Source: Seison nebaliae (Eukaryota > Rotifera > Pararotatoria > Seisonacea > Seisonidae). From it: 40,679 bases of DNA. The position numbers and the translations under genes were made by a program. The stretch spans positions 1 to 40,679 of the forward strand of contig JALJEE010000615.1 of NCBI GenBank assembly GCA_023231475.1, given 5' to 3'. A model generated the notes under the pieces. The model worked only from the letters and a program-made list of their open reading frames with translations. It was not told the origin of the DNA and made no database searches. Shown one piece after another: positions 11,286-22,508 of this stretch; the stretch's first letter is position 1, and every line of letters begins with the position of its first letter.

Positions 11286-12739
11286 ATGGATATCAGGTTC
11301 AAACACAAATATCTGCTGTGTTCAGTCGTCATTCTGTCCTTTATCATTACCATACCTTTATTTTTATTTAGATCAAAACCGAACAGTTTTATTTTCAAGT
11401 ATAATATTCCTAATTTATTTCTATTTCGAAAGAGATTGTGTTATCTTATGATCAGATTCCTGTTGAAACCGCAACAGAAGTTCCAACGAATGAACAAATT
11501 AAATATAAACGAATATACTTCCTTAAAACTCACAAAACTGCCTCGTCAACGCTACAAAGCATATTGTTCCGTTATGCCAATACGTATAACTTATATGTTG
11601 GAATACCAGAATCATCTCATCAATTGAATTATCCGAAACTATTCGAAGCAAAATCCTTTGCGAAATTTCATCATGAAATTAAAGATGTCGATATAATTTG
11701 TTTACATCATCGATTCAATTATGACGAATTAGATAAAGTTTTCCATTTTGATTATGATGCCGTAGACAATTGGTTAAGCTTAACCATAATGAGGAATCCG
11801 ATTAATCGTTTTATTTCTGCGATTAACTTTTATGGTTTTAATCAATCCATCAACCGATCATTCAAAGGAACGAATGAACAGAAAGTTCAACAATTTTTGA
11901 TGCAACTGAAAAAGAAAAATTCCGTCAAATCATTTACCACCGGTCACGTTCTCCAACGGAATCATCAATTATACGATATGGGAATTGATAACGCAAATTC
12001 CTTAGAGAATTCAGAATTTCTCAAGAAATTGGACATGTTCAAAGATTTTTTCGATTTCATTCTCATGTCCGAATATTTCGATGAATCACTAGTTCTCCTC
12101 AAACATAAAATGGATGTCGATTATTCAATTTTTGCTTATACAAACAAATTGAAAAATTCATATTCGAATGACGTTTGGACGGAAAAAAATCGTGAATTAG
12201 TTGCACAATGGAATTCGTTAAAATTTCTTCTCAATTTTTCAAAATTTCATTTCCATTCTCATTCTAGAGCGGAAATGATTGCGTATGAATATTATAATAA
12301 GACTTTTTGGGAACAAGTCAATGAGTTTGGTAGAGAACGAATGAAATCGGAAATAATTCGATTGAGTGAAAGTCGCGAAAAGGAATTAGGGAAATGTATC
12401 AAAGATAAAGAAGGTGCTATCAGATTGATGGAAGTAAATGGAATCACAACATTCACAGATTTCCTTAGCCAATACTATGCGAATTCGACTATCGATTTTG
12501 ATAATTTTAATTGTGCAACTTATGTTACAAGAGAAATAGAAATCGTTCAATATCTTCGCAATCAATTCCGAACAGTTTTCTCAAAAATGCACCAAATTCC
12601 AAAAGCCGATTGGGAGTCATTAATCAAACTTTTTCAAACGAATCACAAACTGATTAGTAAGAAGAAAGCGCCAAACATCAATTATCAAAAGAAAACCATT
12701 CGTCTGAATGAAAGATCACAAACAAAATCTTCTAAATGA
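11286..12739 (+). CDS. Galactose 3-O-sulfotransferase-like Golgi enzyme, 2 exons, about 468 aa
   Basis: Exons 11286-11385 and 11433-12739, phase 1. The family (Gal3ST/galactosylceramide sulfotransferase) moves sulfate from PAPS to the 3-OH of galactose on glycolipids or glycans in the Golgi. Exon 1 encodes a short basic N-terminus and a hydrophobic stretch (about 9-28), a type II signal anchor. The 5'-phosphosulfate loop is FLKTHKTASSTL (63-74), a near match to the family motif FLKTHKTGGST. The 3'-phosphate motif is IMRNPINRFIS (152-162). The splice choice at exon 1 rests on frame: the donor at 11386 (GTTTTA) is the only one that joins the anchor to the catalytic frame. The more consensus-like GTATAA donor 14 nt later breaks frame. 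Several NxS/T sites suggest a lumenal glycoprotein. The acceptor sugar is unknown. Confidence 0.9.
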
Positions 12740-14820
12740 ATTTCAAGTTCCGATAACCAAAAAAGATAATTCTAACCAAACTATAATTATGTCGAAAAAA
12801 AAATTATAATTATCCTGATAAAAATTACGATTATATATTTTATTTTTAATTCACTAATCGCAGAATAATAAAGATACATTGCGTGATGGATTAAACATAT
12901 GTCCAAACATTATTTCCAATAAATCAATAATCTCCTAAGGATAATACTTTTCTTCTAAATGAGCTAAATGGAAAAATTAGAAAATTTCAAGGAAGCAAAC
13001 TATACAATGAGATTTAGATTTTTGTTTATTCCAAAATGACGACTATGAATCACAAAGGAAACTCTCTTACATTTCGCCAATGAGAATAGTATTTGAGTAA
13101 TTCAATAAAGTTTAAAAGAAAATTATTTTAATGTGATATAATTATCAAAAAACTATATAATACAAGAAGACTATATAAATTGTTTTTCTATGTTTTCCTC
13201 CCAGTGGCGATTTTTCGCACAAAAAAAAAACGATCAAATTTAATATAGAAGAAATTAATGGGAAGATGAAAAACTTATAGTAACTAAATGTTGGCTTAAT
13301 GAAAATTGAAGTAATTTATGGAAGATGGTAATGAATTTACTAATTTCATTTGGTATTCTTATTTCGTAATAATTCTCTCTTAATTAATTAAGAAATTGAT
13401 TAATAGTATGGAAATTGTATGGAATGGAAAAATGTGTCATTCGGTGTGTAATTTATTCCAACTCAAGCTGTGCCAATAATTCCTCACAACAATTTTGTAA
13501 TTTTCAACATTTACAAATTGAGTAATTGTGTTCATTAAATTAGGGTAGCGTAGTTGTGTTTATAAAAAAGAGAAGTGTAATTTAATATCAATTGAGAGTT
13601 AGTTCGTGTAATTGGAAATGGGGGAATTATAATGCGTATCTTTCCACCATCTCTACGAGTATAATAGAGTGGAGATGATTTTAATCCTGTCCATTGAGAA
13701 GAAACTATCGAACTTCTTCGAAAGGATTGATGACATGAATTCTGCGGTTGGAATTAGCCGACTCGGTTTTACCTCTAATCTTCCACACTATAACCAATCA
13801 TGAAAGGGATATTTATGGAGAGAATGGAGAAGAGAAATAAATGAGTTTTATTTACATTAGATTCGAAATTGTTGTTTGTGTATACGTATTGGAATGTATT
13901 GGATGTGTAAGGTAAAATGGTCTTCCCCTCCCTTCCTAATAAGAGAGAATGAATAAACAGGAAACAATGAACATATTCATCTTATAAATTGTGGAAGATA
14001 TGGAAGACGTTGTCCTCTCCTCACTAAATCATCTTCAATTCAATAATTGAATATTGAATTCCTGTCTTCATTTCATTTACACATACACACACACACATAT
14101 AACAAACAGACATGTATTTGAGGAAGATATAAATCTTTCGAAATTACATAAGAAATCTTATTAATCTGTTTTAGAGAAGAAAACATGATTCATTTCTTTC
14201 TCCACTAAACTTTTCTGTGAGAGAATGATCTAGATGTCTGGACATTTAAAGTTGATTCAACGGAAAAAACATATTCAATCCTTCTCCAACATGTAGAAAT
14301 TCATTACAGTTCTAAATGGAAAAAATCAGCAGTTATTTTCCACCGTGTTGTTTGTGGAGAATCTTGGAGGATATAAATTTTTTTCATACAAAAATCTGTA
14401 TGAATAAGATCCAATCTCTCTCACATCCAATTAACATGTATTTATTAACCACATTTCAATCGCCATTTCATAATGGAATGAGAAAATACAATTTTGTTTT
14501 CTTCGTATATATCTGTCAAAAATAACAAAGAAATTGGAACTAATTCATAAGTTTTATCCTTTCTACTATAATCTTCCCGAAATGCGATTTTCAACTTTCC
14601 GACCGACATCTAACGAAATCGTTAACGGATAAGTAGTATGCAATGAAATCGGTTTCCATTGTATCACGCTGTGTGAGAAATCGTTCTCTATTCAGAAAAA
14701 CAGAAGGTCCCCCTCTCTCATTCGGTGATGTGCAATTATCGATGTCAATAATCGATGTGGATTAAACAATTCATTCTTTCTACACATTTATTGGATCCCC
14801 TTACTATTTGTGTGTATGTG

Positions 14821-14852
<32 letters not shown>

Positions 14853-16213
14853 AATGTGAATGTATTGTGAAATAGTATGAATTTTTAATACAAACAATCA
14901 TGTGTGTTGTATACCAATTCTCCACAAAAGAATATTTTATTTTTATTAAACAGAATAAATTATAATTAATGGCGATTTTCCTTTTACTGCGATTGTCTCT
15001 ATCATTCTTCTTTTTTGTGCGTTCGCCCACTCTAAATTTTGTGCGGTTGTGTGTGAATAGAGTTTATTTTTTACTGCAACGACTTTAATTTCAATTATTC
15101 TTTCGTTCAATTATTTTAATGAGGTTTCGGAAGCTATTAGCAAATGTCCGATTTCCTAATTAATTAATGTCCAATCTTTCCACTGTTACATTTGCGCTTA
15201 ATAGCCAGCTGCCAATACACATTCTATACATGCAACACATTTGTTGTCATTCGAAAGATGGTCATATAAAGGGAAATGCCACTACTTAGGAGAGGAGTGG
15301 TAGAGGTCGAAGTGACGACCATTATAACAGATATTGATGAACGGAATAGTCATTGAGACGAAGAAGTGTGAGAAAAACCACTAGTAATCCCCTTCCCGTG
15401 TAAAAATGTCTTTCTCTTCCCACCGTACATAAATTTATTTCTCTTCAACATTTTTCTCAGATGAAAACATTTTTTTCTCATTCTTTTTTCTCCTTTCGTC
15501 CCCTAAACAAATGGACGATAGGTGACGATACTTAATTTCATTAGAATAAATAAAACACTTATTATTTATTTATTTCGTCTTTATTTCTTTCTCTCATATA
15601 TTTCTTCAGTTTTTTCTCTTTCTCTTTTTCGTTGGTTTTTGGAATTTGGTGGTGGGAATTTCGGGAGTGATGAGATCATTCTTTTGCCGTTGGTCATGTT
15701 CCCCAATCTCTTTTTCTCCAATAACGAATTCTTTTTATCAATTCATTTATGTACATGTATTCTATTATTATTATTCTTCTTCTTATTCTTATAATTCTTA
15801 TTATTCTTATTCTGATAATTCCGGCTGATAAATCATAAGAATGAAATGTGGAACGATAATGCCAATGAGATATGGTAAATAAATTAGAGAAAATTAATCG
15901 AGTAATTTATTTAATAATTACAATTGTTTCTTTAACAATTCAACATTTTCCCACAACTTCTGTTGTTGAATGAATTGTTATTTGAATGAAAGTTAAATGT
16001 TAATTATCATCTACATTTCTCCATCAGATGGTGAAGAGATTTTGAGTGTGAGAGAAATGAATATTTGTGAGAATAAAATTATAAAATTTTTTCTTTTTCG
16101 GAAATGGTAGATTGAATTCTATATAGATTTTATGTTTATTATTATTTAAAAAAATTCTTTAAAAAATTTTATTTAACAAAAAAAAACAAAAACAAAACGG
16201 AAAATTGTGAAAG
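12740..16213. other. Long non-coding stretch upstream of the THAP gene
   Basis: About 3.5 kb without a supported gene. It holds a short (CA)n tract near 14083-14098, a compound TG/TA microsatellite (14809-14852) and a pyrimidine-rich zone (about 15400-15830) with TTA/TTC runs. Open frames at 14316-14525, 14788-15030, 15522-15794 and 15646-15828 are low-complexity translations of these tracts. It probably holds the THAP gene's 5' UTR and regulatory DNA and the sulfotransferase 3' UTR. Confidence 0.5.
14809..14852. repeat. Compound (TG)n/(TA)n microsatellite
   Basis: A run of TGTGTGTATGTG, then (TA)n, then an uninterrupted (TG)n of about 22 bp. It translates on the minus strand as a His-Thr run, a meaningless shadow frame. 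Confidence 0.9.
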
Positions 16214-19108
16214 ATGCCGCGTGTGTGTTATGTTCGCGGTTGCAGTAGTGTGGACGTTCGACAAATGAAAGAGAATGGAGTGAGTTTCCATCGTTTCCCT
16301 CAAGATACGACAATGCTCGCTCAATGGATGAAAGTGCTACCTAAAGTGGAATCGCGTCGTGAAGATCTTTCGGTGAAATATATTTGTTCTTTACATTTTG
16401 AAAAAAAATTTCTTCGTTCACGTGGCTATCAGACGATGTTGGATCGAATAGCCTTGCCATCATTGTCGTTGGATTCGGAGCCGGTTCCAAGGAAACGTCC
16501 AGATGTGTTAAGAATGCGTCAGAATCAAGCAAAAATAAAAAAAGAGAAAATTGAAGCGAATAAAAAATTGAATTGTTCCAATGGGAATACTGGAGTAACA
16601 ACAACAACAACAACGACAGGAATTTCAAATGGAGCGCCATCAACAACGATGGGATTGAACAATCGTGTTCCGATGAGGAAATTTAAACAGAAAATTGATA
16701 ATAAAAATATGAATAATATAAATAATAAGAATTTCTTACCAAACAACAACAACAACATGAATAACGGTATGAGAAATTATTTTGAGTGTGAAGAACCGGA
16801 GAAATTGTATTCGGGTGGAAGAATTCTCAGTTTTCGACATTTGGAAGAATTATTATTGAAACGAGTTTTCATTTCTCCACAACCGTTCTTAAGCGTCGTT
16901 ACATCGGATTATATTATATTTTATACAATCGCTTTAGAAGAAGAAGAATTGAAAGAAAATATTTTTTCTCCATTTTCTTCTACTGTTCCATCGTCTGAAT
17001 CATCAAATTTACAACAAACGATGAATAATCAACAATCGAATCTCCATCCAAATAATTTACAACAAAATAAAATGCCAATGAATGAGAATATACCAACGAA
17101 CAATAATAATAACAACAACAACAATAATAATAATAATAATAATCCGTCAATATCGGTGAAGAATGAACCGGTGACATTAATGGAGAAAATGGAAATAGAT
17201 AAGAATCCCCTGATGAATAAGAAGACAGGAAAAGTGACAGGTGCAACAACGAAAGCATCGAAGAAATTGGTGAATTTGGCATTTCCTCAAATATCGTTTG
17301 CCGTGCAGGTGGACAAGAATTTGGATGTGAAAATTTCACATAATTCCAAAGTGATCGATTGTGATGGAAATATTTTGAAATATATCGGCAAACGACAGAA
17401 AGTGACGACAACTAATAAATTGAAACGATTACTTGATTATTTGACGACGAAAGATAAAACGACAATTATTAATCCGAAACCGTTTTTCTTTTCCAAAATT
17501 GATTACGATTTCTACAACCGACAAAAGATGGAGAAACAAAAATTCGTCAATATTGATAATATGAATACCAACAACAATAACGTCATCAACAACAACAACA
17601 TCAACAATAATAATAATACAAATAATAATATAAATAATAATATAAATAATAATACGAATAATAATAATAATAATATTATTAATAATAATAATAATTATCA
17701 TCAAAATTGTTCACCGTCTCGTTATTTATGTTATCCAGTGGACAAAGATGGTTGTACATCATTAATTCGATCGAATAAAGATAATAATCGTTATCAGAAT
17801 GAATATGTCAACAACAACAATAACAATAATAACAACAACAATAATATAATAATGAATAATAATAATATGACATATAATGGAATGAATAATGGATTTCCAG
17901 TAACATCGAATAATTATGGAATCAAATCGGAATATTATACCGATTCCAAAAATGATGTTAATCGATTCGAGACCATTCATGATATGACAAACAGTGATTT
18001 GATTTCATTGAATTCTCAGCCGAATATGTTGAAGAATCCGTTGAAGATGGAACCGGTCAAAGTCTCTACTTCCCTCAATTGTGCGTCGTTGACTGGTGGA
18101 GGTCTTTGTGACAATAAGAATAATCAGCGACCATTCCAAAATCAGAATAATCCTCCATCAAATCTCACCACTAATTATTTGTCATCTGCCGTCACCACGG
18201 AAAGCTTATTGACATCTCCGTCGATGATTACCGATCCAACATTAACATCGACTAATAACCATCCTCCACCACCTCCACTCTCAACATTCAACACTTTAAC
18301 TAACGCGTTTTGTGACGATGATCCTTTCCATGATCAACAATTGAATTCCATCACTTCCAATGGATCAGTAAATCCTTCACCTGATTTCCTTTCCGATAAC
18401 GTCAATTTTACTCTGGCACAATCGACAATTTACGATTGTTTCGCTGCCGAAGGAACGCCAATACCTGACAATGAATATTTTCATATGAACGATGAGAATA
18501 ATCTGAGATCATTAACAACAGATAATCATCGGAATGATCTCAAGAATTCACAAAATGACATGTTACTCAATTCCGACAATTATAATTTCCAAACAAATTA
18601 TTATTCGTCAGAAGGTGAAGAACACATTTTCACCCCAGTAGTTAACGAGAATACTTTGACGAATAATTGCATAAATCCAGGTGGATCGAATCTCTTACCA
18701 AATTCCGTTTCCACTGTCAACACGAGAACTAGACCAGTTTCTCCTGCCCTCTCCACCGTTCATAATCAATCAGAAAACATTTCTTCTCCCTCAACCACAT
18801 CGATAGCTAATTCAGATTATTCAACTAACGAGAATCGTCCACTCATTACATTTCGACGTGATGCTGCATGTAAAAGGAAATCATCATTATCACCATCAAA
18901 CGGTGGACGAAAAGCCAAAATATCAGAACATTTATACGCCTCACCCGAAGAGACATTGAACGGTTTAATTCGTAATGATTCCATGTCCGATGTTTGTTAT
19001 ACTCCCGCCTACGAAGATCAAGTGATGTCGTGTCAAATCGGTACTAGAAATCGATATGTTCCATTTCCATCACAACGACAAGTCCCTTTATTACATAGTC
19101 GATTCTAG
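16214..19108 (+). CDS. THAP-domain zinc-finger protein with long Asn runs, single exon, 964 aa
   Basis: The THAP domain is a C2CH zinc-dependent DNA-binding module of about 80-90 residues shared with P-element transposase and found in many animal regulators. It lies at the very N-terminus: Cys5 and Cys10 (MPRVCYVRGC), the conserved FHRFP (25-29), Trp38, and Cys58/His61 in YICSLHF. A second, non-repetitive block (about 190-240 and 355-440) holds GGRILSFRHLEELLLKRVF and NSKVIDCDGNILKYIGKRQK; I do not recognise it. The rest is Asn/Ser/Thr/Pro-rich, with several runs of 6-15 Asn written with mixed AAT and AAC codons. The frame stays open for 2.9 kb without an intron, unusual beside its intron-rich neighbours. 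Probably a transcription regulator; target genes cannot be inferred. Start ATG 16214 is fixed by the THAP N-terminus. Confidence 0.88.
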   Translation: MPRVCYVRGCSSVDVRQMKENGVSFHRFPQDTTMLAQWMKVLPKVESRREDLSVKYICSLHFEKKFLRSRGYQTMLDRIALPSLSLDSEPVPRKRPDVLRMRQNQAKIKKEKIEANKKLNCSNGNTGVTTTTTTTGISNGAPSTTMGLNNRVPMRKFKQKIDNKNMNNINNKNFLPNNNNNMNNGMRNYFECEEPEKLYSGGRILSFRHLEELLLKRVFISPQPFLSVVTSDYIIFYTIALEEEELKENIFSPFSSTVPSSESSNLQQTMNNQQSNLHPNNLQQNKMPMNENIPTNNNNNNNNNNNNNNNPSISVKNEPVTLMEKMEIDKNPLMNKKTGKVTGATTKASKKLVNLAFPQISFAVQVDKNLDVKISHNSKVIDCDGNILKYIGKRQKVTTTNKLKRLLDYLTTKDKTTIINPKPFFFSKIDYDFYNRQKMEKQKFVNIDNMNTNNNNVINNNNINNNNNTNNNINNNINNNTNNNNNNIINNNNNYHQNCSPSRYLCYPVDKDGCTSLIRSNKDNNRYQNEYVNNNNNNNNNNNNIIMNNNNMTYNGMNNGFPVTSNNYGIKSEYYTDSKNDVNRFETIHDMTNSDLISLNSQPNMLKNPLKMEPVKVSTSLNCASLTGGGLCDNKNNQRPFQNQNNPPSNLTTNYLSSAVTTESLLTSPSMITDPTLTSTNNHPPPPPLSTFNTLTNAFCDDDPFHDQQLNSITSNGSVNPSPDFLSDNVNFTLAQSTIYDCFAAEGTPIPDNEYFHMNDENNLRSLTTDNHRNDLKNSQNDMLLNSDNYNFQTNYYSSEGEEHIFTPVVNENTLTNNCINPGGSNLLPNSVSTVNTRTRPVSPALSTVHNQSENISSPSTTSIANSDYSTNENRPLITFRRDAACKRKSSLSPSNGGRKAKISEHLYASPEETLNGLIRNDSMSDVCYTPAYEDQVMSCQIGTRNRYVPFPSQRQVPLLHSRF

Positions 19109-20053
19109 TCGATCTAATCGAATAATTATTTCTATTACTTATTTATTTCTTCCGATAATCATCAACTTTTTTTTTACAAAAACCAATTCTCATATCTCTC
19201 CATTAATTCCATCTTCCATCCATCAAAATTCATCCAATTATATGGATCCTTTTCTTATACTTTTGTCGTTGATCTTCCACTTTTTTCTCAATAACATTTA
19301 TTTTTTATCAATCGACATATTCCTCATCTAATGCAACAGATAATCACTTCTACATCAACTTTATACAAATCGTCTCTATAAAATTTTTCAATTTTTATCA
19401 TTTTTTTTCTAATTTTCTCTTATTTTCTAACAAGAATTTTCTTTATCATTACCGTTACCGTCGAACAATTCAAAAAATTTTTTTTCAAATTTTTGATAAT
19501 TTCATATATTTTCACGTCTCCAATTGAGGAGGATCACAACGTTCTTCTATTCATTTTTGTTTTGCACGAAAATTATTCGAATAGAATTTAGTCAACAACG
19601 TTATCAGGTTTTTTATTCATATTTTCCACTCAATTTTACCAACTTCTAACCACCATTCTTTGACGCAATTTTTTTGTTTGTTAAACTTCACCAAATTCTT
19701 TCATCGATCGGGAAGTTTAATGCGAAAAATTTCGATAAATTTTTTTATAACTTATATTCTCCAAATCCATCGACACACATTCTACCTCACTCATTTATCT
19801 ATTCCGATAATTATGAATTGGACAACATAGTAAAATTATTATGGTTATGCAAGAATTATTTTCGCAATCCAAATGATCTCACTAATTATTCTACTACTAA
19901 CCTCTTTTATATTAAATTAATCGTTATTTTCATAAAACGTTCAATAATAAAATAAAATTTATTAAAAAAATGCGCGAAAATTATTCGAATTTTCTTCTTA
20001 ATCAATAAATTAATAATCAATAAATATCGATAAATTTTCATTGGTCAAATGAA
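19109..20053. other. Intergenic, THAP 3' flank / Ig-protein promoter
   Basis: About 945 bp of pyrimidine-rich and AT-rich DNA. The frames at 19056-19331 and 19674-19955 lack domain or coding character. Near 19951-19958 an AATAAAA occurs that could serve as a poly(A) signal. Confidence 0.45.
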
Positions 20054-22183
20054 ATGAATAATCGATTATCGTTCATGATGGTACATATTTCGTTAATCTT
20101 CTTTATTTTCATGTTGAATCTCATAAATTGTTTGGATCAAACTGGAATACATGAATTTCGCACCATATTTGTAAAGAAGCGCGATCGATTAAATATCGAA
20201 GAACATATCGATATGGAATCATATTTCAGTTTTAAATTATTGTTTAATCCCATGTTTCACATTCAATTTAATCGTAGACGAAGTAAAGCAATCGACGCAC
20301 ATTAATATTCAATGGACAAGAGGATATCGAGAAATTCAACATTCCTTACCAGATTCCATCATATTTGATGATAGTGTTAGATAATTAAATGAGTAGAATG
20401 AACAAAAAAATTTTAATTTTAGTTTCCTTTATTAAGTAATGATGTATTGGCGACGAATGGAACTTATACGATTTCAGCTGATTTAAATAATGGAGTATTT
20501 GGATTATATCGTTCAACCACATCATGGACATCAGCTGGTGCATATTTTCTCATTATAAAAATTCTTGATAAAAAGAAAATTATTGATAAGAAAATTGTAA
20601 GAAATAACATCATAATAATCGGTTCAATTTTTCAATGAACAAATGAATAATTATTAGATACTTCGAATTAGATAATAAGATTTCTATTAATGTCCAGAAA
20701 GATGCATCGGTTGATCAAGGAGAAATAGAATATGAATGTGAAATAGAGATCAGTGCACTTCCCAATTTCCAGAAAATATTCACGATCGTTCTTGAAGAAG
20801 GCACTAAATCTTCAAGTTCATTTATTGTCTTTTTTGATTTTTTGAAAAAATTCGAATAATCAAATTATTTTGGAATTATAATCAGTTCCAAAAATTAACG
20901 ACTTTGGTTATGCCAATGAACATAATCCTGGTGGTGCCAAACTTTATCGTCTGAGTATGATTCATTATATCGTACCAGTTGTTGCGTTGACGGATGGCGC
21001 ATTTATTTGTCGAACGAATGTGAATACTGATCGTTTCGAAAAGATAACTAGTGAAGCGCCAATCACTTTCCAATGTTAAAATTTTGTAACGCGAAATTAT
21101 TTTATGAAATTTATAGACGCAATAAAGAAGAAGAAGTTGGACGAACATGTTCGAATTGCAAAGGATTTAAGAGAGAATACTTACAATATTACTTGTCTTG
21201 GTTTTCATGGTAATCCAAAACCGTTCTACCGATTTTTCTTGAATGATATTGAACTGTTCTCACCTGAAAAGAAAAGACCCTGGGTCATTTTCATCTTCTC
21301 ATATTTCATAACTCATCATTTAAAAATGAACAGATGGAATTTATTTTACCCGTTTGGTTAGAACGTAATGTGAGAATGACAGGGACATGTCTGGTAACAA
21401 ATTATTTGGGTTCGGTAGAACATACTCGTATATTTTATGGTCGAAGTTAAATTTAGGAAAAATTATTTTGTTGAAATTTATTTTGAAAAAAGTTTATAGT
21501 ATTTATCATCGAGAAACGATTAGTAGTGTCGCTGCTCATCACAATATTTTTTGTTGGTATTTTTCATTTGTTATTCGGACACTAAACAAATTGTTTTTAA
21601 TAGCGGAATTTAATTTAGAAAATCCCGAAGGTTAGACAAATTATTTAATTTCTCAATTTTACTTGTATTTTGTTTAAAGTGATTGAAAATAGAATTTATG
21701 GATCGATTGTTGCATTATTAGTTGTCCTAGGCTTTTGTATAGCCAGTCTGTTTTACACGTGCATTAATATGTTGCGTATCTTACGTACCAATAAGGCGAT
21801 GTTACACCAAGTGCAAGAACGTCCTAATGTTGAGTTCGATCAATTAGAAGACGGGAAACTTTATATGGATGACAGTAACAAGAACTTTAACAATAGTGCT
21901 ATTATTGAAAAATTCACGAAACTACAAAGTGCAGTGAGAACGAATTTCTCTCGATTGACTTTGCCGTGGTTCAAAAACGATAATGTGATGAAGGTTCATC
22001 CGAACACCCATCATACCGTATCAAGCAAGGAAAAATTAGAAGTTGCATCTGATCTAGATCCGACAATTCAAAGTTAAGTTGTTCTTGCAACGATGTTAAG
22101 TAATAAATTCGATTTATTTCGTCATAGGTAATCAAATGAGTATTGATGAGATCCAAAGATCGAATTTTGTCATTGAAGAATAA
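20054..22183 (+). CDS. Immunoglobulin-domain single-pass membrane protein, about 11 exons, 539 aa
   Basis: Model, exons 20054-20228, 20278-20375, 20423-20621, 20672-20815, 20886-21074, 21117-21283, 21334-21445, 21493-21552, 21604-21630, 21680-22072, 22128-22183; every phase matches. A signal peptide (about 1-31) is followed by an N-terminal Ig-like region without the Cys pair (NIQWTRG...SAGAYFLI). Two Cys-paired Ig-like regions come next: YECEI with DGAFICRT, and YNITCLGFHGNPKPFY with TGTCLVTNYLG. A transmembrane helix (IYGSIVALLVVLGFCIASLF) and a cytoplasmic tail of about 130 residues complete it. Overall plan resembles small Ig cell-surface proteins such as the basigin group, but I cannot assign a subfamily. 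The exon 3-exon 4 junction (20621/20672) and the 27 bp exon 9 are the least certain parts. The gene leads a run of three plus-strand genes. Confidence 0.8.
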
Positions 22184-22508
22184 GTCAATCTGACATCACA
22201 AATAGAAAACAGCAAGAAAATGTATTGATGTCGAGTTGTTGAGACCTTCGCGCTAAAAAATCATTTTTACTTTTTACCGAATAAGAAGAAAAAAACATTT
22301 TCACAATAAAAGAAAACAAAGCAACATTTCGAATTTCGCTTGAAAATTTTTCTCATCCAATTTATTTCTCGCAACCGTTATCCAGATTCATTCATCCATA
22401 TATCTATGTCCTCATCTTTCGCCCAACTTCCTTATTAAATTAAACTGAAATTATCATCTCATAGATTTTTTTTCTTAATATTCATTTATTCTAATCATCT
22501 TTCATCAA
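22184..22508. other. Intergenic spacer, Ig gene to Pro/Gly/Cys-rich gene
   Basis: 325 bp between two same-strand genes; AT-rich. CACAATAAAAG near 22302 may be a poly(A) signal for the upstream gene. No other feature was seen. Confidence 0.4.

Noticed and set aside
14788-15030. Minus-strand frame with a His-Thr run
   Set aside because: The run is just the (TG)n microsatellite; the flanks show no coding signal.
17429-17980. Ile/Val-rich minus-strand frames
   Set aside because: Antisense of Asn-codon runs (AAT/AAC) in the THAP gene.
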